From the NCBI RefSeq assembly GCF_900182605.1, contig NZ_FXTB01000007.1, positions 155,144 to 219,143 of the forward strand: a stretch of 64,000 nucleotides of DNA, written 5' to 3'. The notes below the pieces were generated by a model. The model did not search any database. It was not told where the DNA came from and saw only the letters and a list, made by a program, of their open reading frames with translations. The DNA is from Saccharicrinis carchari. GTDB taxonomy: Bacteria; Bacteroidota; Bacteroidia; Bacteroidales; Marinilabiliaceae. The stretch's first letter is position 1; each line of letters starts with the position of its first letter. Made by a program: the position numbers and the translations under genes. Positions 55,262-63,719 of the stretch are shown here, piece after piece.

Positions 55262-55906
55262 TCAGAGAAGGGAACTATCCTCTAAATAGTCGATGGCCTC
55301 GGGTCCTTTGTTAAACATTAAGTCGATGACACTCAAATTGGGGACAAACGCAAATCGTTCGTTAAAGACCTGACGATATTTTAAAATTTTAAAATCAGGA
55401 TCCTCTTTATCAAAAGCTTTTTTGGGATGAATTATCTCGCGGTAATCATAGATATATGGGCGGTCCTTTGAAATATATTCGGCCGTAGTTTCAATACATA
55501 TATCAACGTCTAACGAATTCAATATAAGCGATAGAAGCTCCATATTAAAATCAAACAACCAGCGAAATTTTTTGCTATAAAAAGGCTCAAAATCGGACAT
55601 GTAATATTCAAAGAAGGGTGAAGAGTTGTAAGCCGACACAATAGACCGCCAATGTAGTGCCTGCCATCGTTCGTCATACGATATTTCCAGATCTTTCGTT
55701 TTTACTTTTAAGCGCCTGCCCTTGGCCACGGGCACCGTAAGAGACATAGCTCCGTTGGCACCCAGTATATCGCAGCGGTTACGGTATGTTTGTTTAATAT
55801 AATTATCGTGCTTCTCAATTATTGCACCACCGGAAGCTATCATATGCGCCAGATATTGCACCGGTGGCAGATAGGCTATCGTAAACAGCGCCTTATATTC
55901 CGTCAT
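55262..55906 (-). CDS. WbqC family protein
   Basis: 214 residues from MTEYKALF (CAT 55904-55906). Family features: an N-terminal YLPPVQYLAHMI, YIKQTYRNRCDILGANGAMSLTVPV, then ISYDERWQALHWRSI, YNSSPFFEYY, and LFDFNMELLSLIL. WbqC-like proteins occur in Bacteroidetes and with polysaccharide genes, but the activity is unproven; members contain a conserved His. It is the end of the dapB-lepB-lepB-lapA block, with its start overlapping the lapA end by 14 nt. Confidence 0.88.
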   Translation of the reverse strand: MTEYKALFTIAYLPPVQYLAHMIASGGAIIEKHDNYIKQTYRNRCDILGANGAMSLTVPVAKGRRLKVKTKDLEISYDERWQALHWRSIVSAYNSSPFFEYYMSDFEPFYSKKFRWLFDFNMELLSLILNSLDVDICIETTAEYISKDRPYIYDYREIIHPKKAFDKEDPDFKILKYRQVFNERFAFVPNLSVIDLMFNKGPEAIDYLEDSSLL

Positions 55907-56168
55907 CTTTAATACTTCGTCCTTCCTTTTCAAAAGGGATATCTCCGCTTTCATCTTCCATTTTGTTCTTCTTTTTCTGTCGCATGGCTATTCCATAATA
56001 TAAGGCTCCTACCACCGCCCCAATTATAAATGAGCAAATTAATAAAATGGCCAGCGAAAGCTCACCCCTCCACATTAACATCGAAAAACTTACCGGGTCA
56101 GCATTTTGCACAGAAAACACAACCACAAAAACGGCCAGAATCATCAATATCCAGAATGACTTTTTCAT
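55893..56168 (-). CDS. LapA domain (DUF1049) membrane protein
   Basis: 91 residues with two transmembrane helices (SFWILMILAVFVVVFSVQNA and LSLAILLICSFIIGAVVGAL) and a charged cytosolic tail. The motif FSVQNADPVSFSMLMW is diagnostic of the LapA/DUF1049 family, which in E. coli helps regulate lipopolysaccharide synthesis. Its gene overlaps WbqC by 14 nt, so the two are co-translated. Confidence 0.9.
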   Translation of the reverse strand: MKKSFWILMILAVFVVVFSVQNADPVSFSMLMWRGELSLAILLICSFIIGAVVGALYYGIAMRQKKKNKMEDESGDIPFEKEGRSIKDDGI

Positions 56169-56366
56169 ATCTCATTATTATTTGTTCATATATGGCATTT
56201 TCCTTATTAAAGGATTAATTCTTTAATGGCATTCGAATTAACTTGGTTTCGATGTAACCCGCCAATCACACTCCTCACGCGTTTATACCAAAGCTTCAGC
56301 CACACGCCCGTGTAAACGTGCATTTGGCCTGCTCGTTTCAAATAGCGTTTAAATACAGGCGCGATT

Positions 56367-57599
56367 TTAATTAAGCTCTTTCAAAAATCTGTTTTTCCTG
56401 TGATATATCCAACCTTTTTTGTTTATATCTCGCGAAAAAATAATTTTCTCAACTTTGCCTATAATATGATTTTCGGGTACAAAACCCCAAAAACGGCTAT
56501 CGAAGGAATGCGGACGATTATCGCCCATAACCCAGTAATAATTCAACTTAAAGGTATAATGGGTGGCTGGTTCTCCGTTCAACCATACCTTTTCGTCTGT
56601 TATTATTAGTTGATTTTGCTCAAACACCTGTATGGCTCTGGAATAAAGATCCAGGTTACCCGGTGTCAGGGAAACGGTGTCGCCCTTTTTAGGAATATAT
56701 ACCGGGCCCATATGGTGCATATTCCAAAGCAGGTGACTATTAAAAGGAAAAACCAGTGGATCGGGAAGGTTTTTAAGCATTAAATCAGGTTTAATTCCTT
56801 CGCTAAGCTCCTGCAAACGTTCGTAGTCTTTTTGCATAAGTTCCCAAATAGTCCCCCGCTCTGTTACATACTCGTTGTAAGGCTCAATATTATTCTCTTT
56901 TAAAAACGCTATCGCCTCGTCGCTTAGTAGGTATCTATCAATGCTTTCTTGCGGAAATTGAATGTGTTTATCATTGGCAAATACACGTCCGTAATCTATT
57001 TTAATCGAGTCGCCGGGTAAACCGAAAACCCTCTTTACAAAACGTGGGCGTTGATCTACCTCAAGATGTTTCAATTGACTTTTATCTTTTATGCCCACAC
57101 CATCCTCGCCGTACAAGCGCCTGAGGTAATGATAGCTCTCTGTAGGCCTGCTTTCCAACAGGGTATCTGCTTCGGGATAATTAAAAATAATAACATTGTT
57201 ATAAGTTAAATCAGAAGTACCGCAGCTCCTGACATAGTTGTTTACATTATTGCAATTATGCCTGGGACCGGGCACCAGCTTATTTACCAATAACACATCC
57301 CCCACCTGCAAGGTTTGGTGCATTGAAGAGGTATGGAAAGTATAAACATCGGCAAAATTATTTTTCGCAAAAGCAATGAGCCAGGTGGCCAATAAAATAG
57401 CCAACACCCACTCTACAAAAACCATTTTTGTTCCTACATGTTTTTTTACAAAGTTTAAGATACGAGGATAACAGGTGTTTTTGCGTAAGGAATCTAATAT
57501 GATGAGCACGATAAGATAAGGCAAGATGCTTTTTGACCAAATCCCCAAGGCAACAAAAAGAACGATTAAGGTGATTTTAAAAATTCTTTTTTTATCCAT
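56367..57599 (-). CDS. lepB: Signal peptidase I (second copy)
   Basis: 410 residues from MDKKRIFKI (CAT 57597-57599). Membrane segments near the N-terminus (ITLIVLFVALGIWSKSILP and WVLAILLATWLIAF) precede box B TFHTSSMHQTLQVGDVLLV with the catalytic Ser (SSM), box D VKRVFGLPGDSIKI with the general-base Lys and box E GDNRPHSFDSRFWGFVPENH. It is larger than E. coli LepB (324), due to an inserted region. It cleaves Sec signal peptides on the outer face of the inner membrane. It is the downstream member of a tandem pair. Confidence 0.95.
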   Translation of the reverse strand: MDKKRIFKITLIVLFVALGIWSKSILPYLIVLIILDSLRKNTCYPRILNFVKKHVGTKMVFVEWVLAILLATWLIAFAKNNFADVYTFHTSSMHQTLQVGDVLLVNKLVPGPRHNCNNVNNYVRSCGTSDLTYNNVIIFNYPEADTLLESRPTESYHYLRRLYGEDGVGIKDKSQLKHLEVDQRPRFVKRVFGLPGDSIKIDYGRVFANDKHIQFPQESIDRYLLSDEAIAFLKENNIEPYNEYVTERGTIWELMQKDYERLQELSEGIKPDLMLKNLPDPLVFPFNSHLLWNMHHMGPVYIPKKGDTVSLTPGNLDLYSRAIQVFEQNQLIITDEKVWLNGEPATHYTFKLNYYWVMGDNRPHSFDSRFWGFVPENHIIGKVEKIIFSRDINKKGWIYHRKNRFLKELN

Positions 57600-57672
57600 C
57601 GTTGTAATTAATGGCGGCATGGAAACACAACTTTAATAGGTACTTTGATAAGAAAGTGACAAAGTACTAAAT

Positions 57673-57708
57673 AAAAAGCGGGCTCTAAACGCATAGTACC
57701 CGCTTTTT
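57673..57708. terminator. Terminator between the two lepB genes
   Basis: AAAAAGCGGG pairs exactly with CCCGCTTTTT around a 16-nt loop, just after the stop codon of the upstream lepB on the minus strand. A/T-runs flank both sides. It separates the two lepB transcripts at least partly. Confidence 0.8.
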
Positions 57709-57716
57709 AAAAAATC

Positions 57717-59156
57717 TTACTCGTTAACCACCCATTTAAAGAAACGGTTAAAGCGTATTTTTCCGTCAATCAGGGATTTATCTTTATTTAACGACAGCCA
57801 CACCAAAATCGGACGCCCTACCACGTGATCTTCGGGCACAAAACCCCAATACCTTGAGTCGGCCGATTGATGGCGGTTATCCCCCATCATAAAGTAATAA
57901 TTCATCTTAAAGGTATACTCATTGGTTTTTACATCATTGATATAAATATCGCCATTTTTCACCTTTAAGGTATTGCCTTCATAGGCTGTTATAATTCTAT
58001 CGTAAATTACCAGATTTTTCAGGTTCAGTTTCACCTTTGCCCCTTTTTGTGGGATATACAACGGACCATAATTATCGCGGCTCCATTTATAATCGGTACT
58101 GTAAGGCCATACCTGAGGCATGCCGGTGGAGTCCACTTTATGCTCATCCATAGCCATTTGACTAATAAAAGGAAAACCTTTCATTTGTTCGGCCTTATCT
58201 TTGGTAAGTGGTAAACGATAATACGGCCCCATACCCATGTTAGCCGCATCTTCGAAGGAGACTTCCATTTTATCCAGAAATCTATTATTCAGCTTAGTAC
58301 CATCGGTAATAATATTGTACCAATGCTGCAAACCATCAGGATTGACGGCTTTTTTACCATTGATGTATATCTGGTTATGGCGCATCTCCAAAGTATCTCC
58401 GGCAATGGCCACACATCGTTTTACATAGTTATCTCGTCTATCAACCGGTCGGTAAACTACTTTACCATAATACTCAGGATTAAGCATGATGCGTTGTTTA
58501 CCAAGTTCTCGCAGCCTCTTATTTATTTCCCATTGACTCGCATCTTCATAACCTTTCATTAACTCCTTGTTGGCATTTACGAGTGCCAGGCCCTGATTAC
58601 GTGATTCTATATAAATATCGGGGTTCACATACTTGGTGGGTACGGTATCGCCAGTGGGGAAATTAAACACCACAATATCGTTGTTCTCTACCTCCCCAAA
58701 GCCTTTTAACCTTCGGTATTCCCATTGCGGCCATTCAGAGTACGATTTGGTGTTAAGGATGGGCACGGTGTTCTGCAACAGTGGGAAGGAAAGAGGAGTT
58801 TGTGGTATACGGGGACCGTAGCTCATTTTACTCACAAATAAGTGATCGCCAACCAGCAAAGTTTTTTCTAACGACGATGTGGGTATTTTATAGTTCTGGA
58901 ACAAAAACAAGTTAATAAAATAAACGGCCACCAGGGCAAATATCAGTGCATCGGCCCACTCGATCCAGGCTTTTGGTTTTTTCCCATTCTTGGTTTCTTT
59001 CCAAAAACCCCAGGGTACTTTTTTTGAAATATACACGTCAAATATAACGGCCACGCCAAGGAGCAGCCAATAGTTACCCACCCAGATAACCCATAGTAAA
59101 TACACAAGTGCCGCAATGGAAAACCTTACCCATGTAGCAACAGAAACTTTTGGCAT
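57717..59156 (-). CDS. lepB: Signal peptidase I (first copy)
   Basis: A 479-residue enzyme, unusually long. N-terminal helices (FSIAALVYLLWVIWVGNYWL and IFALVAVYFINLFLF) lead to IPTSSLEKTLLVGDHLFV, where the catalytic Ser is followed by Leu rather than the common Met, then DNYVKRCVAIAGDTLEMRHN with the catalytic Lys, and GDNRHQSADSRYWGFVPEDH. Insertions of about 150 residues lie between the catalytic boxes. It starts 17 nt after the dapB stop. Two diverged copies suggest different signal-peptide preferences (inference). Confidence 0.95.
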   Translation of the reverse strand: MPKVSVATWVRFSIAALVYLLWVIWVGNYWLLLGVAVIFDVYISKKVPWGFWKETKNGKKPKAWIEWADALIFALVAVYFINLFLFQNYKIPTSSLEKTLLVGDHLFVSKMSYGPRIPQTPLSFPLLQNTVPILNTKSYSEWPQWEYRRLKGFGEVENNDIVVFNFPTGDTVPTKYVNPDIYIESRNQGLALVNANKELMKGYEDASQWEINKRLRELGKQRIMLNPEYYGKVVYRPVDRRDNYVKRCVAIAGDTLEMRHNQIYINGKKAVNPDGLQHWYNIITDGTKLNNRFLDKMEVSFEDAANMGMGPYYRLPLTKDKAEQMKGFPFISQMAMDEHKVDSTGMPQVWPYSTDYKWSRDNYGPLYIPQKGAKVKLNLKNLVIYDRIITAYEGNTLKVKNGDIYINDVKTNEYTFKMNYYFMMGDNRHQSADSRYWGFVPEDHVVGRPILVWLSLNKDKSLIDGKIRFNRFFKWVVNE

Positions 59157-59173
59157 AATTATTTTTTTAAAAA

Positions 59174-59890
59174 TTAAAATTTAAGCATATCGCCCATGCC
59201 GAGCATACCTTTATTTTTTGCAGTAAATTCGGCTGCCAGCACAGCACCAAGGGCAAATCCTTGTCGCGATTTGGCACTGTGATATATTTTTAACTCATCC
59301 ACTTCCGATTCATAAATTACCGAATGTATTCCGGGTACCTCCCCCTCTCTAAACGCTTCGATATAAATCTGATCTTCCTTGGAATTTCTATCCTCTGTCC
59401 AACTATTCTTATCCTTCAAATTATCTATGATACCTTGTGCCAGGGTAATGGCGGTACCGCTGGGGCTATCCAACTTATGAATATGATGCGTTTCTTCCAT
59501 TCTCACCTTATAACCAGGCACACCATTCATTAATTGCGCCAGCTTTTTATTGATTTCGAAAAGAATATTTACACCAACGCTATAATTAGAGGCGTAAAAA
59601 AAGGTTTGTCCGTGGTTTTGACATTGATCTTCTATATAGTCGATTTTGTGGAGCCAGCCGGTAGTTCCGGACACAACCGGTTTATTGCGCTTAAAGCACT
59701 CCACAAAGTTATTGTAAGCGGCATCGGGCATTGTAAATTCAATGGCTACATCGGCAGCCGCAAATCCTTCTCCATTAAAAGAATCTTCGGTCTGCATATC
59801 AATTTTGGCGGTAACTGTATGGCCACGTTCTATGGAAATTTTTTCAATTTCCTTGCCCATTTTGCCATACCCTATTAAAGCTATGTTCAT
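59174..59890 (-). CDS. dapB: 4-hydroxy-tetrahydrodipicolinate reductase
   Basis: The second step of the diaminopimelate/lysine pathway, reducing HTPA with NAD(P)H. 238 residues: GYGKMGKEIEK dinucleotide motif, VSGTTGWLHKIDYIE, ASNYSVGVNILFEINKKLAQL, the catalytic MEETHHIHKLDSPSGTAITL with the His-His-Lys site, and FREGEVPGIHSVIYESEVDE. All catalytic residues are present. It heads the dapB-lepB-lepB-lapA-wbqC order, conserved in Bacteroidales (recall from family context). Confidence 0.97.
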   Translation of the reverse strand: MNIALIGYGKMGKEIEKISIERGHTVTAKIDMQTEDSFNGEGFAAADVAIEFTMPDAAYNNFVECFKRNKPVVSGTTGWLHKIDYIEDQCQNHGQTFFYASNYSVGVNILFEINKKLAQLMNGVPGYKVRMEETHHIHKLDSPSGTAITLAQGIIDNLKDKNSWTEDRNSKEDQIYIEAFREGEVPGIHSVIYESEVDELKIYHSAKSRQGFALGAVLAAEFTAKNKGMLGMGDMLKF

Positions 59891-59892
59891 TG

Positions 59893-59927
59893 TATTAGAT
59901 TAGTAGATTAGAGACTAATAGATTAGC
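59893..59927. repeat. Repeated TTAGATTA-type heptamers before dapB
   Basis: Short copies (TTAGATTA, GTAGATTA, ATAGATTA) occur in 35 bases directly upstream of the dapB start codon. A similar cluster lies before the CoA-disulfide reductase gene at 62747-62778. Confidence 0.5.
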
Positions 59928-60150
59928 TATTTACAATACCAAGCTACCCGCAGGCGGAATGCGATACTGTAATAATTGAATTGAATGGCAAATATAAAAA
60001 AGATAGTTCGCAATTCCGTGCAATTGGTTTTTTACTCAGTTTTTTTTATTAGAGAAGAAAAGATCATAGAAATTAGGGCAAAATAAGATAAACAACCCCT
60101 TTAATCACCTCCTTATTTCAAAAAGAGCTTCACAGGAATAAAAAAGCTGG

Positions 60151-60211
60151 TGTACATGAGGTGCAAAACGTGGGCCAGTTGCCGGACACATCAGAGGGCG
60201 CGACATGTACA
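60151..60211. ncRNA. Possible structured RNA or hairpin (low confidence)
   Basis: TGTACATG (60151-60158) and CATGTACA (60204-60211) are exact inverted repeats around 45 GC-richer bases that contain further short complements. On the minus strand an interrupted T-run (AGCTTTTTTA) follows closely. No known RNA family is recognised; chance pairing is possible. Confidence 0.25.
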
Positions 60212-60270
60212 AAAAAAACACTTTTAAAATAAATAAAGAAAATAGTTTTTTTAAGTAAGGCAAATAAACA

Positions 60271-60522
60271 TTACCAACAGACAGGCATTTTAAATGGCAG
60301 CTTTACCATTACGATACTTACCAATCCTAATGCAACAATCCCGTAAAGTAAAATGAGACGGAATGTGGTAGGGCCTTGATAAGTAAAAAGCAAGTATTTA
60401 ATTGTGGCTATAGGGCGTAAAACTACAAAAATTAGGCAAAGGGATAGTCGAAAAAAGTCATTCAGGCAGGAGTACGGATATGGGAAAACACTTAAGAAGT
60501 AATTAGTCATAGCATTCATCAT
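60271..60522 (-). CDS. Hypothetical small membrane protein
   Basis: 83 residues with two likely hydrophobic segments (FRLSLCLIFVVLRPIATI and LILLYGIVALGLVSIVMV) and a polar start. It is alone, has no recognised domain, and the codon context is poor, so it may be chance. Confidence 0.25.
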   Translation of the reverse strand: MMNAMTNYFLSVFPYPYSCLNDFFRLSLCLIFVVLRPIATIKYLLFTYQGPTTFRLILLYGIVALGLVSIVMVKLPFKMPVCW

Positions 60523-60580
60523 TTAAATAAGAGGTCATCATGCCTGTTTTAAACACAAAAGAATCAAAAGGTTAGGCACT

Positions 60581-60778
60581 ATGGTAGGACTTAGAATTAA
60601 GCATTATGCTGATTTACAGACAAGCCCAAAACAACAAACCGACCATTCAAAACAAAACGTTACTGAAGATATGCCTGAATATCCTCAGAGAAGAAACTTT
60701 GGCTTTGGACGCGGAAGAGGTAGATGCGGCAGAGGTTTGGGAATGGGACAACAAAACCATTTCAGAAACGGATTTTAA
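60581..60778 (+). CDS. Gly/Arg-rich small protein
   Basis: 65 residues: a polar N-terminus and the C-terminal block RRNFGFGRGRGRCGRGLGMG. The block resembles the Gly/Arg/Met-rich composition of DUF5320-type proteins, one of which is encoded at 63415-63663. The overlapping frame +1 (60606-60803) looks like a shadow. Function unknown; it may be a fragment. A terminator follows at 60961. Confidence 0.4.
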   Translation: MVGLRIKHYADLQTSPKQQTDHSKQNVTEDMPEYPQRRNFGFGRGRGRCGRGLGMGQQNHFRNGF

Positions 60779-60960
60779 TTTTATTTTGGAGAGACCGTTT
60801 TAGCCTCTTGTTAATGTATTAATTCTGACTAAAAACCATAACAAGATCAATTCTAAATTTTATAACAAACGTATTCATGTTCATCTGCTTGATCTCTATT
60901 AGGGCATTTTCTAAAAAAACATGTCATTTATATATACTTAATTACAGTCTTTTACTCAAC

Positions 60961-60993
60961 AAAAACCACCCCGGTAAACGGAGTGGTTTTTTT
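60961..60993. terminator. Bidirectional terminator after the CoADR-rhodanese gene
   Basis: AAAACCAC pairs with GTGGTTTT, with an inner CCG/CGG pair around GTAAA, flanked by A- and T-runs on both sides. It can end the minus-strand operon (stop at 61050) and the plus-strand small gene. Confidence 0.8.
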
Positions 60994-61049
60994 ATGTGTT
61001 TAGCAATACACTATTGCCAACTGAGCACTACTAAACACTTGCCTATCAA

Positions 61050-62738
61050 TTACTTTTCTTTTTCGAATGGCCATGCCATTATCCCACCTTCTAATACTTT
61101 TACGTTAGTATAACCATGGGCTTTAAGCATAACGGCGGCTTCGTAACCGCGCAAAGATATTTTACAAAAAGCAACAATCTCTTTTTCCTTGTCTTTTGGC
61201 AACTCGTTTAAGCGCTTTCGGAGTACACCCAACGGAATCAATGTTTCACCAATTCCCAGCCGGGTCTCCTCGTATTCATCGGCACCACGCACATCCAATA
61301 GATACATATCGGCACCTGCATCCAGTTTTTCTTTAACATCCATGCACGAAATACCCGTAAACACCCCTTTCATCTTGTTTTGCAATATGTGTGCAGAGGC
61401 TACACTGTGATCGATAGCCAGAGAGAAAGGCGGTGCGTAAGGCAGGTCGGCATTCACCATATCTTCCACCGTCAGCTTACCTTTAATGGCCGTTGCCCAT
61501 ATGGCCAGTTGCTTGCTTACATCACCGGGTCCGAGGCATTGTGCACCCAGAATCTTCCCTGTTTTACTATCAGCAAGCAGCTTGGTTACCAGCAATTTAC
61601 CATCCATAAACCCAGGCTTATCGGGGCTGGCATTTACTACCTTCACAAAATCGAAGCCAGCTTCCTTAGCTTTAGTTTCGGACAGTCCCGTAATGCCAAT
61701 TCCATAATCGAACAACTTACATACACCCGTTTGAATAGTACCTGGAAAAGTTACCTTATTACCTGCAATAACGTTTTCACCGGCCACCCTACCCTCGAGA
61801 TTGGCCAAGTCGCCATAGGGAGCCAGCACATTTTTACCTGTAATAATATTATTAATTTCGCAACAATCGCCTGCTGCATAAATATCTTCGTCAGAAGTTT
61901 GCATGTATTTATCCACAACTATTCCGCCCATTTCGCCAATTTTAATACCTGCATCTCTTGCCAGATCAATATTTGGTTTAACACCGATAGCAATAACGGC
62001 AAGTTCACAAGGCAGCTCAGTTCCGTTCTGCAGCTTCACCCCTACCAACTTACCGTCTTTTCCCAGAAACTCCGACACCCCATTTTTAGTGATTACATTG
62101 GCTTTGGTCTTGAGATAATTCTCGACCAGCTTAGCCATTTTCCAATCTAAAAAAGTCAGCAGCTGCGGCAGAAGTTCCACCATAGTAAGTTCTATGCCAG
62201 CCAAGTGCAAGGCTTCCACTGTCTCTATTCCTATTAGGCCACCACCTACTACAACAGCTTTTTTCACTTTCCCCTCGTCTCTTATCTTTCGCAAATAATC
62301 GGCATCCTGCATCGATTGCAGTGTGCTTATACCTTTTAAGCCAACCCCTTTAACAGGTGGCAAGTTGGCCTTAGCACCGGTAGCAATTATCAGCTTATCG
62401 TATTCCTGAGTACCCTTTTCGCCGGTAACCACATCGGTAAATTCCACCGTTTTATCTTGCTTGTTTATGCGGGTGACCTCGGTATTAACCTTAGCCACTA
62501 TTTCTTTTGCGTCCCAATAAAAATTCGGATCCCGCACCACACCGGTAGGTGTACACAGTAATTTGTTTCTATCGTCGAAAAAACCACCCACAAAATAGGG
62601 GTATCCGCACGATGCCATAGACAGGTCAGCGCCTTTCTGAAATAAAGTGACTTCAGCAAATTCATCCATTCTGCGTGCTTTTGCAGCCGCTTTGGGTCCT
62701 GCAGCCGACCCACCAATAACGATAATTTTTTTACGCAT
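61050..62738 (-). CDS. CoA-disulfide reductase-like oxidoreductase fused to rhodanese domain
   Basis: 562 residues. A pyridine nucleotide-disulfide oxidoreductase (about 1-450): FAD motif IVIGGSAAGPKAAAKARRM, the single active Cys in SMASCGYPYFVGG, NAD motif AVVVGGGLIGIETVEALHLA, and YAAGDCCEI. A rhodanese domain (about 465-560) ends it: MYLLDVRGADEYEE and active-site loop VAFCKISLRGYEAA, where Cys-x4-Arg is intact. Such CoADR-Rhd fusions reduce CoA persulfides or polysulfide in anaerobic sulfur metabolism. It is the last gene of the operon starting at 63663. Confidence 0.94.
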   Translation of the reverse strand: MRKKIIVIGGSAAGPKAAAKARRMDEFAEVTLFQKGADLSMASCGYPYFVGGFFDDRNKLLCTPTGVVRDPNFYWDAKEIVAKVNTEVTRINKQDKTVEFTDVVTGEKGTQEYDKLIIATGAKANLPPVKGVGLKGISTLQSMQDADYLRKIRDEGKVKKAVVVGGGLIGIETVEALHLAGIELTMVELLPQLLTFLDWKMAKLVENYLKTKANVITKNGVSEFLGKDGKLVGVKLQNGTELPCELAVIAIGVKPNIDLARDAGIKIGEMGGIVVDKYMQTSDEDIYAAGDCCEINNIITGKNVLAPYGDLANLEGRVAGENVIAGNKVTFPGTIQTGVCKLFDYGIGITGLSETKAKEAGFDFVKVVNASPDKPGFMDGKLLVTKLLADSKTGKILGAQCLGPGDVSKQLAIWATAIKGKLTVEDMVNADLPYAPPFSLAIDHSVASAHILQNKMKGVFTGISCMDVKEKLDAGADMYLLDVRGADEYEETRLGIGETLIPLGVLRKRLNELPKDKEKEIVAFCKISLRGYEAAVMLKAHGYTNVKVLEGGIMAWPFEKEK

Positions 62739-62746
62739 GTTTTCTG

Positions 62747-62778
62747 TTTAGATTATTAGATAAAAGATTGTTAGATTT
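62747..62778. repeat. Repeated TTAGATTA-type heptamers before the CoADR-rhodanese gene
   Basis: TTTAGATTATTAGATAAAAG and TTGTTAGATT lie in 32 bases directly upstream of the start codon at 62738, similar to the cluster before dapB. Confidence 0.45.
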
Positions 62779-62883
62779 GGGGCAAAGCCACATCCCCCAG
62801 AATTAAGGGAGAAACCAAGAATCTAGGATTTCAGTAGGGCGTGTGAGACTGAGCCCCATGTACTCCATACCGCTTACTGAAAC

Positions 62884-63399
62884 TCAGAACTCCATCCCCT
62901 TTCTGGCTTCAATGCCTTTTTGATAATAGTGTTTAATTTCTTTCATTTCTGTAACCAAATCGGCCGCTATCTTTAATTTCTCAGGAGCTTTACGGCCTGT
63001 TACCACAATCTCCAACCCATCTGCTCTTTTATCAATAACAGACAATAACTCCTCCACAGAAAATAAATTGTAAAACAAGGCGATGTTCGCTTCGTCCAAA
63101 ATAACCAGATCATATTTTCCACTTCGGATAATGCCAGCAACTTCTTTCAATCCTGATTTAGCAGCTTCAATATCTTTTACAGTAGCTATCTTTTCGATAA
63201 AACAATCCAAACCATATAACCTGATTGTGATATCAGGAGACAGTGCTTTAAGAATTTTATGTTCGGCATATTCCATACCCTTTACAAATTGTGCAAAAAA
63301 CACTTTCTTACCTGCTCCCAACGCACGAATTGCCAGACCGATAGCCGCTGTTGTTTTTCCCTTGCCGTTGCCGGTATAAACCTGGATATATCCTTTCAT
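62884..63399 (-). CDS. cobO: Cob(I)alamin adenosyltransferase
   Basis: 171 residues of the CobA/CobO/BtuR family, which converts cob(I)alamin to adenosylcobalamin. YTGNGKGKTTAAIGLAIRAL is the P-loop at the N-terminus, then VFFAQFVKGMEYAEHKIL, LVILDEANIALFYNLFS and IVVTGRKAPEKL, the family core. It is 16 nt after the small DUF5320 gene stop, so co-transcribed. No cobalamin riboswitch is seen upstream. Confidence 0.93.
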   Translation of the reverse strand: MKGYIQVYTGNGKGKTTAAIGLAIRALGAGKKVFFAQFVKGMEYAEHKILKALSPDITIRLYGLDCFIEKIATVKDIEAAKSGLKEVAGIIRSGKYDLVILDEANIALFYNLFSVEELLSVIDKRADGLEIVVTGRKAPEKLKIAADLVTEMKEIKHYYQKGIEARKGMEF

Positions 63400-63414
63400 G
63401 TTAAAATTCCTACA

Positions 63415-63663
63415 TTAAGCTTTCCCTTTACCCATACCAATTAAACGTCCAAAGCCACCCCTTCTGTTTCCTTTACCGCGTCCGGCACCAGCTCCCTGGC
63501 CGCCTCCGGCTCCTTGTCCCGAACCATCTCTTCTGCGTGTACCAAATGAAATATCGGCTTCCTCTTGCCTGTTTCTACCTCTTCCCTCAGGGTTACATTT
63601 ACCCATTCTGCGACCTGTTTGAGCACCTTTACCCTCTGGTCCTGTTTTGTTAAATCGTGGCAT
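63415..63663 (-). CDS. DUF5320-like Gly/Arg-rich small protein
   Basis: 82 residues starting MPRFNKTGPEGKGAQTGRRM, close to the DUF5320 N-terminal pattern, followed by a very Gly/Arg/Gln-rich tail (GAGAGRGKGNRRGGFGRLIG). Only one Cys (in GKCNPEG). DUF5320 genes often sit by iron-sulfur or NifX-type genes, but function is not known. It is the first gene of the cobO-CoADR operon, with a palindrome in its promoter. Confidence 0.75.
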   Translation of the reverse strand: MPRFNKTGPEGKGAQTGRRMGKCNPEGRGRNRQEEADISFGTRRRDGSGQGAGGGQGAGAGRGKGNRRGGFGRLIGMGKGKA

Positions 63664-63695
63664 ATCTTTTTAATTTAAAAATTTGAATTAATTTT

Positions 63696-63707
63696 TATAG
63701 CGCTATA
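63696..63707. repeat. 12-bp palindrome TATAGCGCTATA
   Basis: A perfect self-complementary 12-mer 33 bases upstream of the DUF5320 start codon. It sits 12 bases from the larger palindrome, within the expected 5' leader. It may be a second operator half or chance. Confidence 0.4.
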
Positions 63708-63719
63708 CAACGTATAAAG

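Larger units (their letters stand above)
59891..60580. other. Intergenic region with repeats and possible small RNA
   Basis: About 690 bases upstream of dapB. Near the dapB start lie several copies of TAGATTA-type 7-mers (59893-59927). A 45-nt interior flanked by TGTACATG and CATGTACA lies at 60151-60211. A minus-strand frame at 60271-60522 encodes a hydrophobic 83-residue peptide of doubtful reality. Confidence 0.5.

Noticed and set aside
60606..60803. 65-codon frame overlapping the Gly/Arg-rich small gene in another frame
   Set aside because: Its composition lacks any family pattern; the other frame has the GRGRGR block that suggests selection.
61380..62150. 256-codon plus-strand frame
   Set aside because: It lies fully antisense to the well-supported CoA-disulfide reductase gene and has a Cys/His/Ile-rich composition without motifs; a shadow.
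62739..63414. Cobalamin riboswitch for the cobO operon
   Set aside because: I searched by eye for the conserved B12 box on the minus strand in the leader and between genes and saw none.
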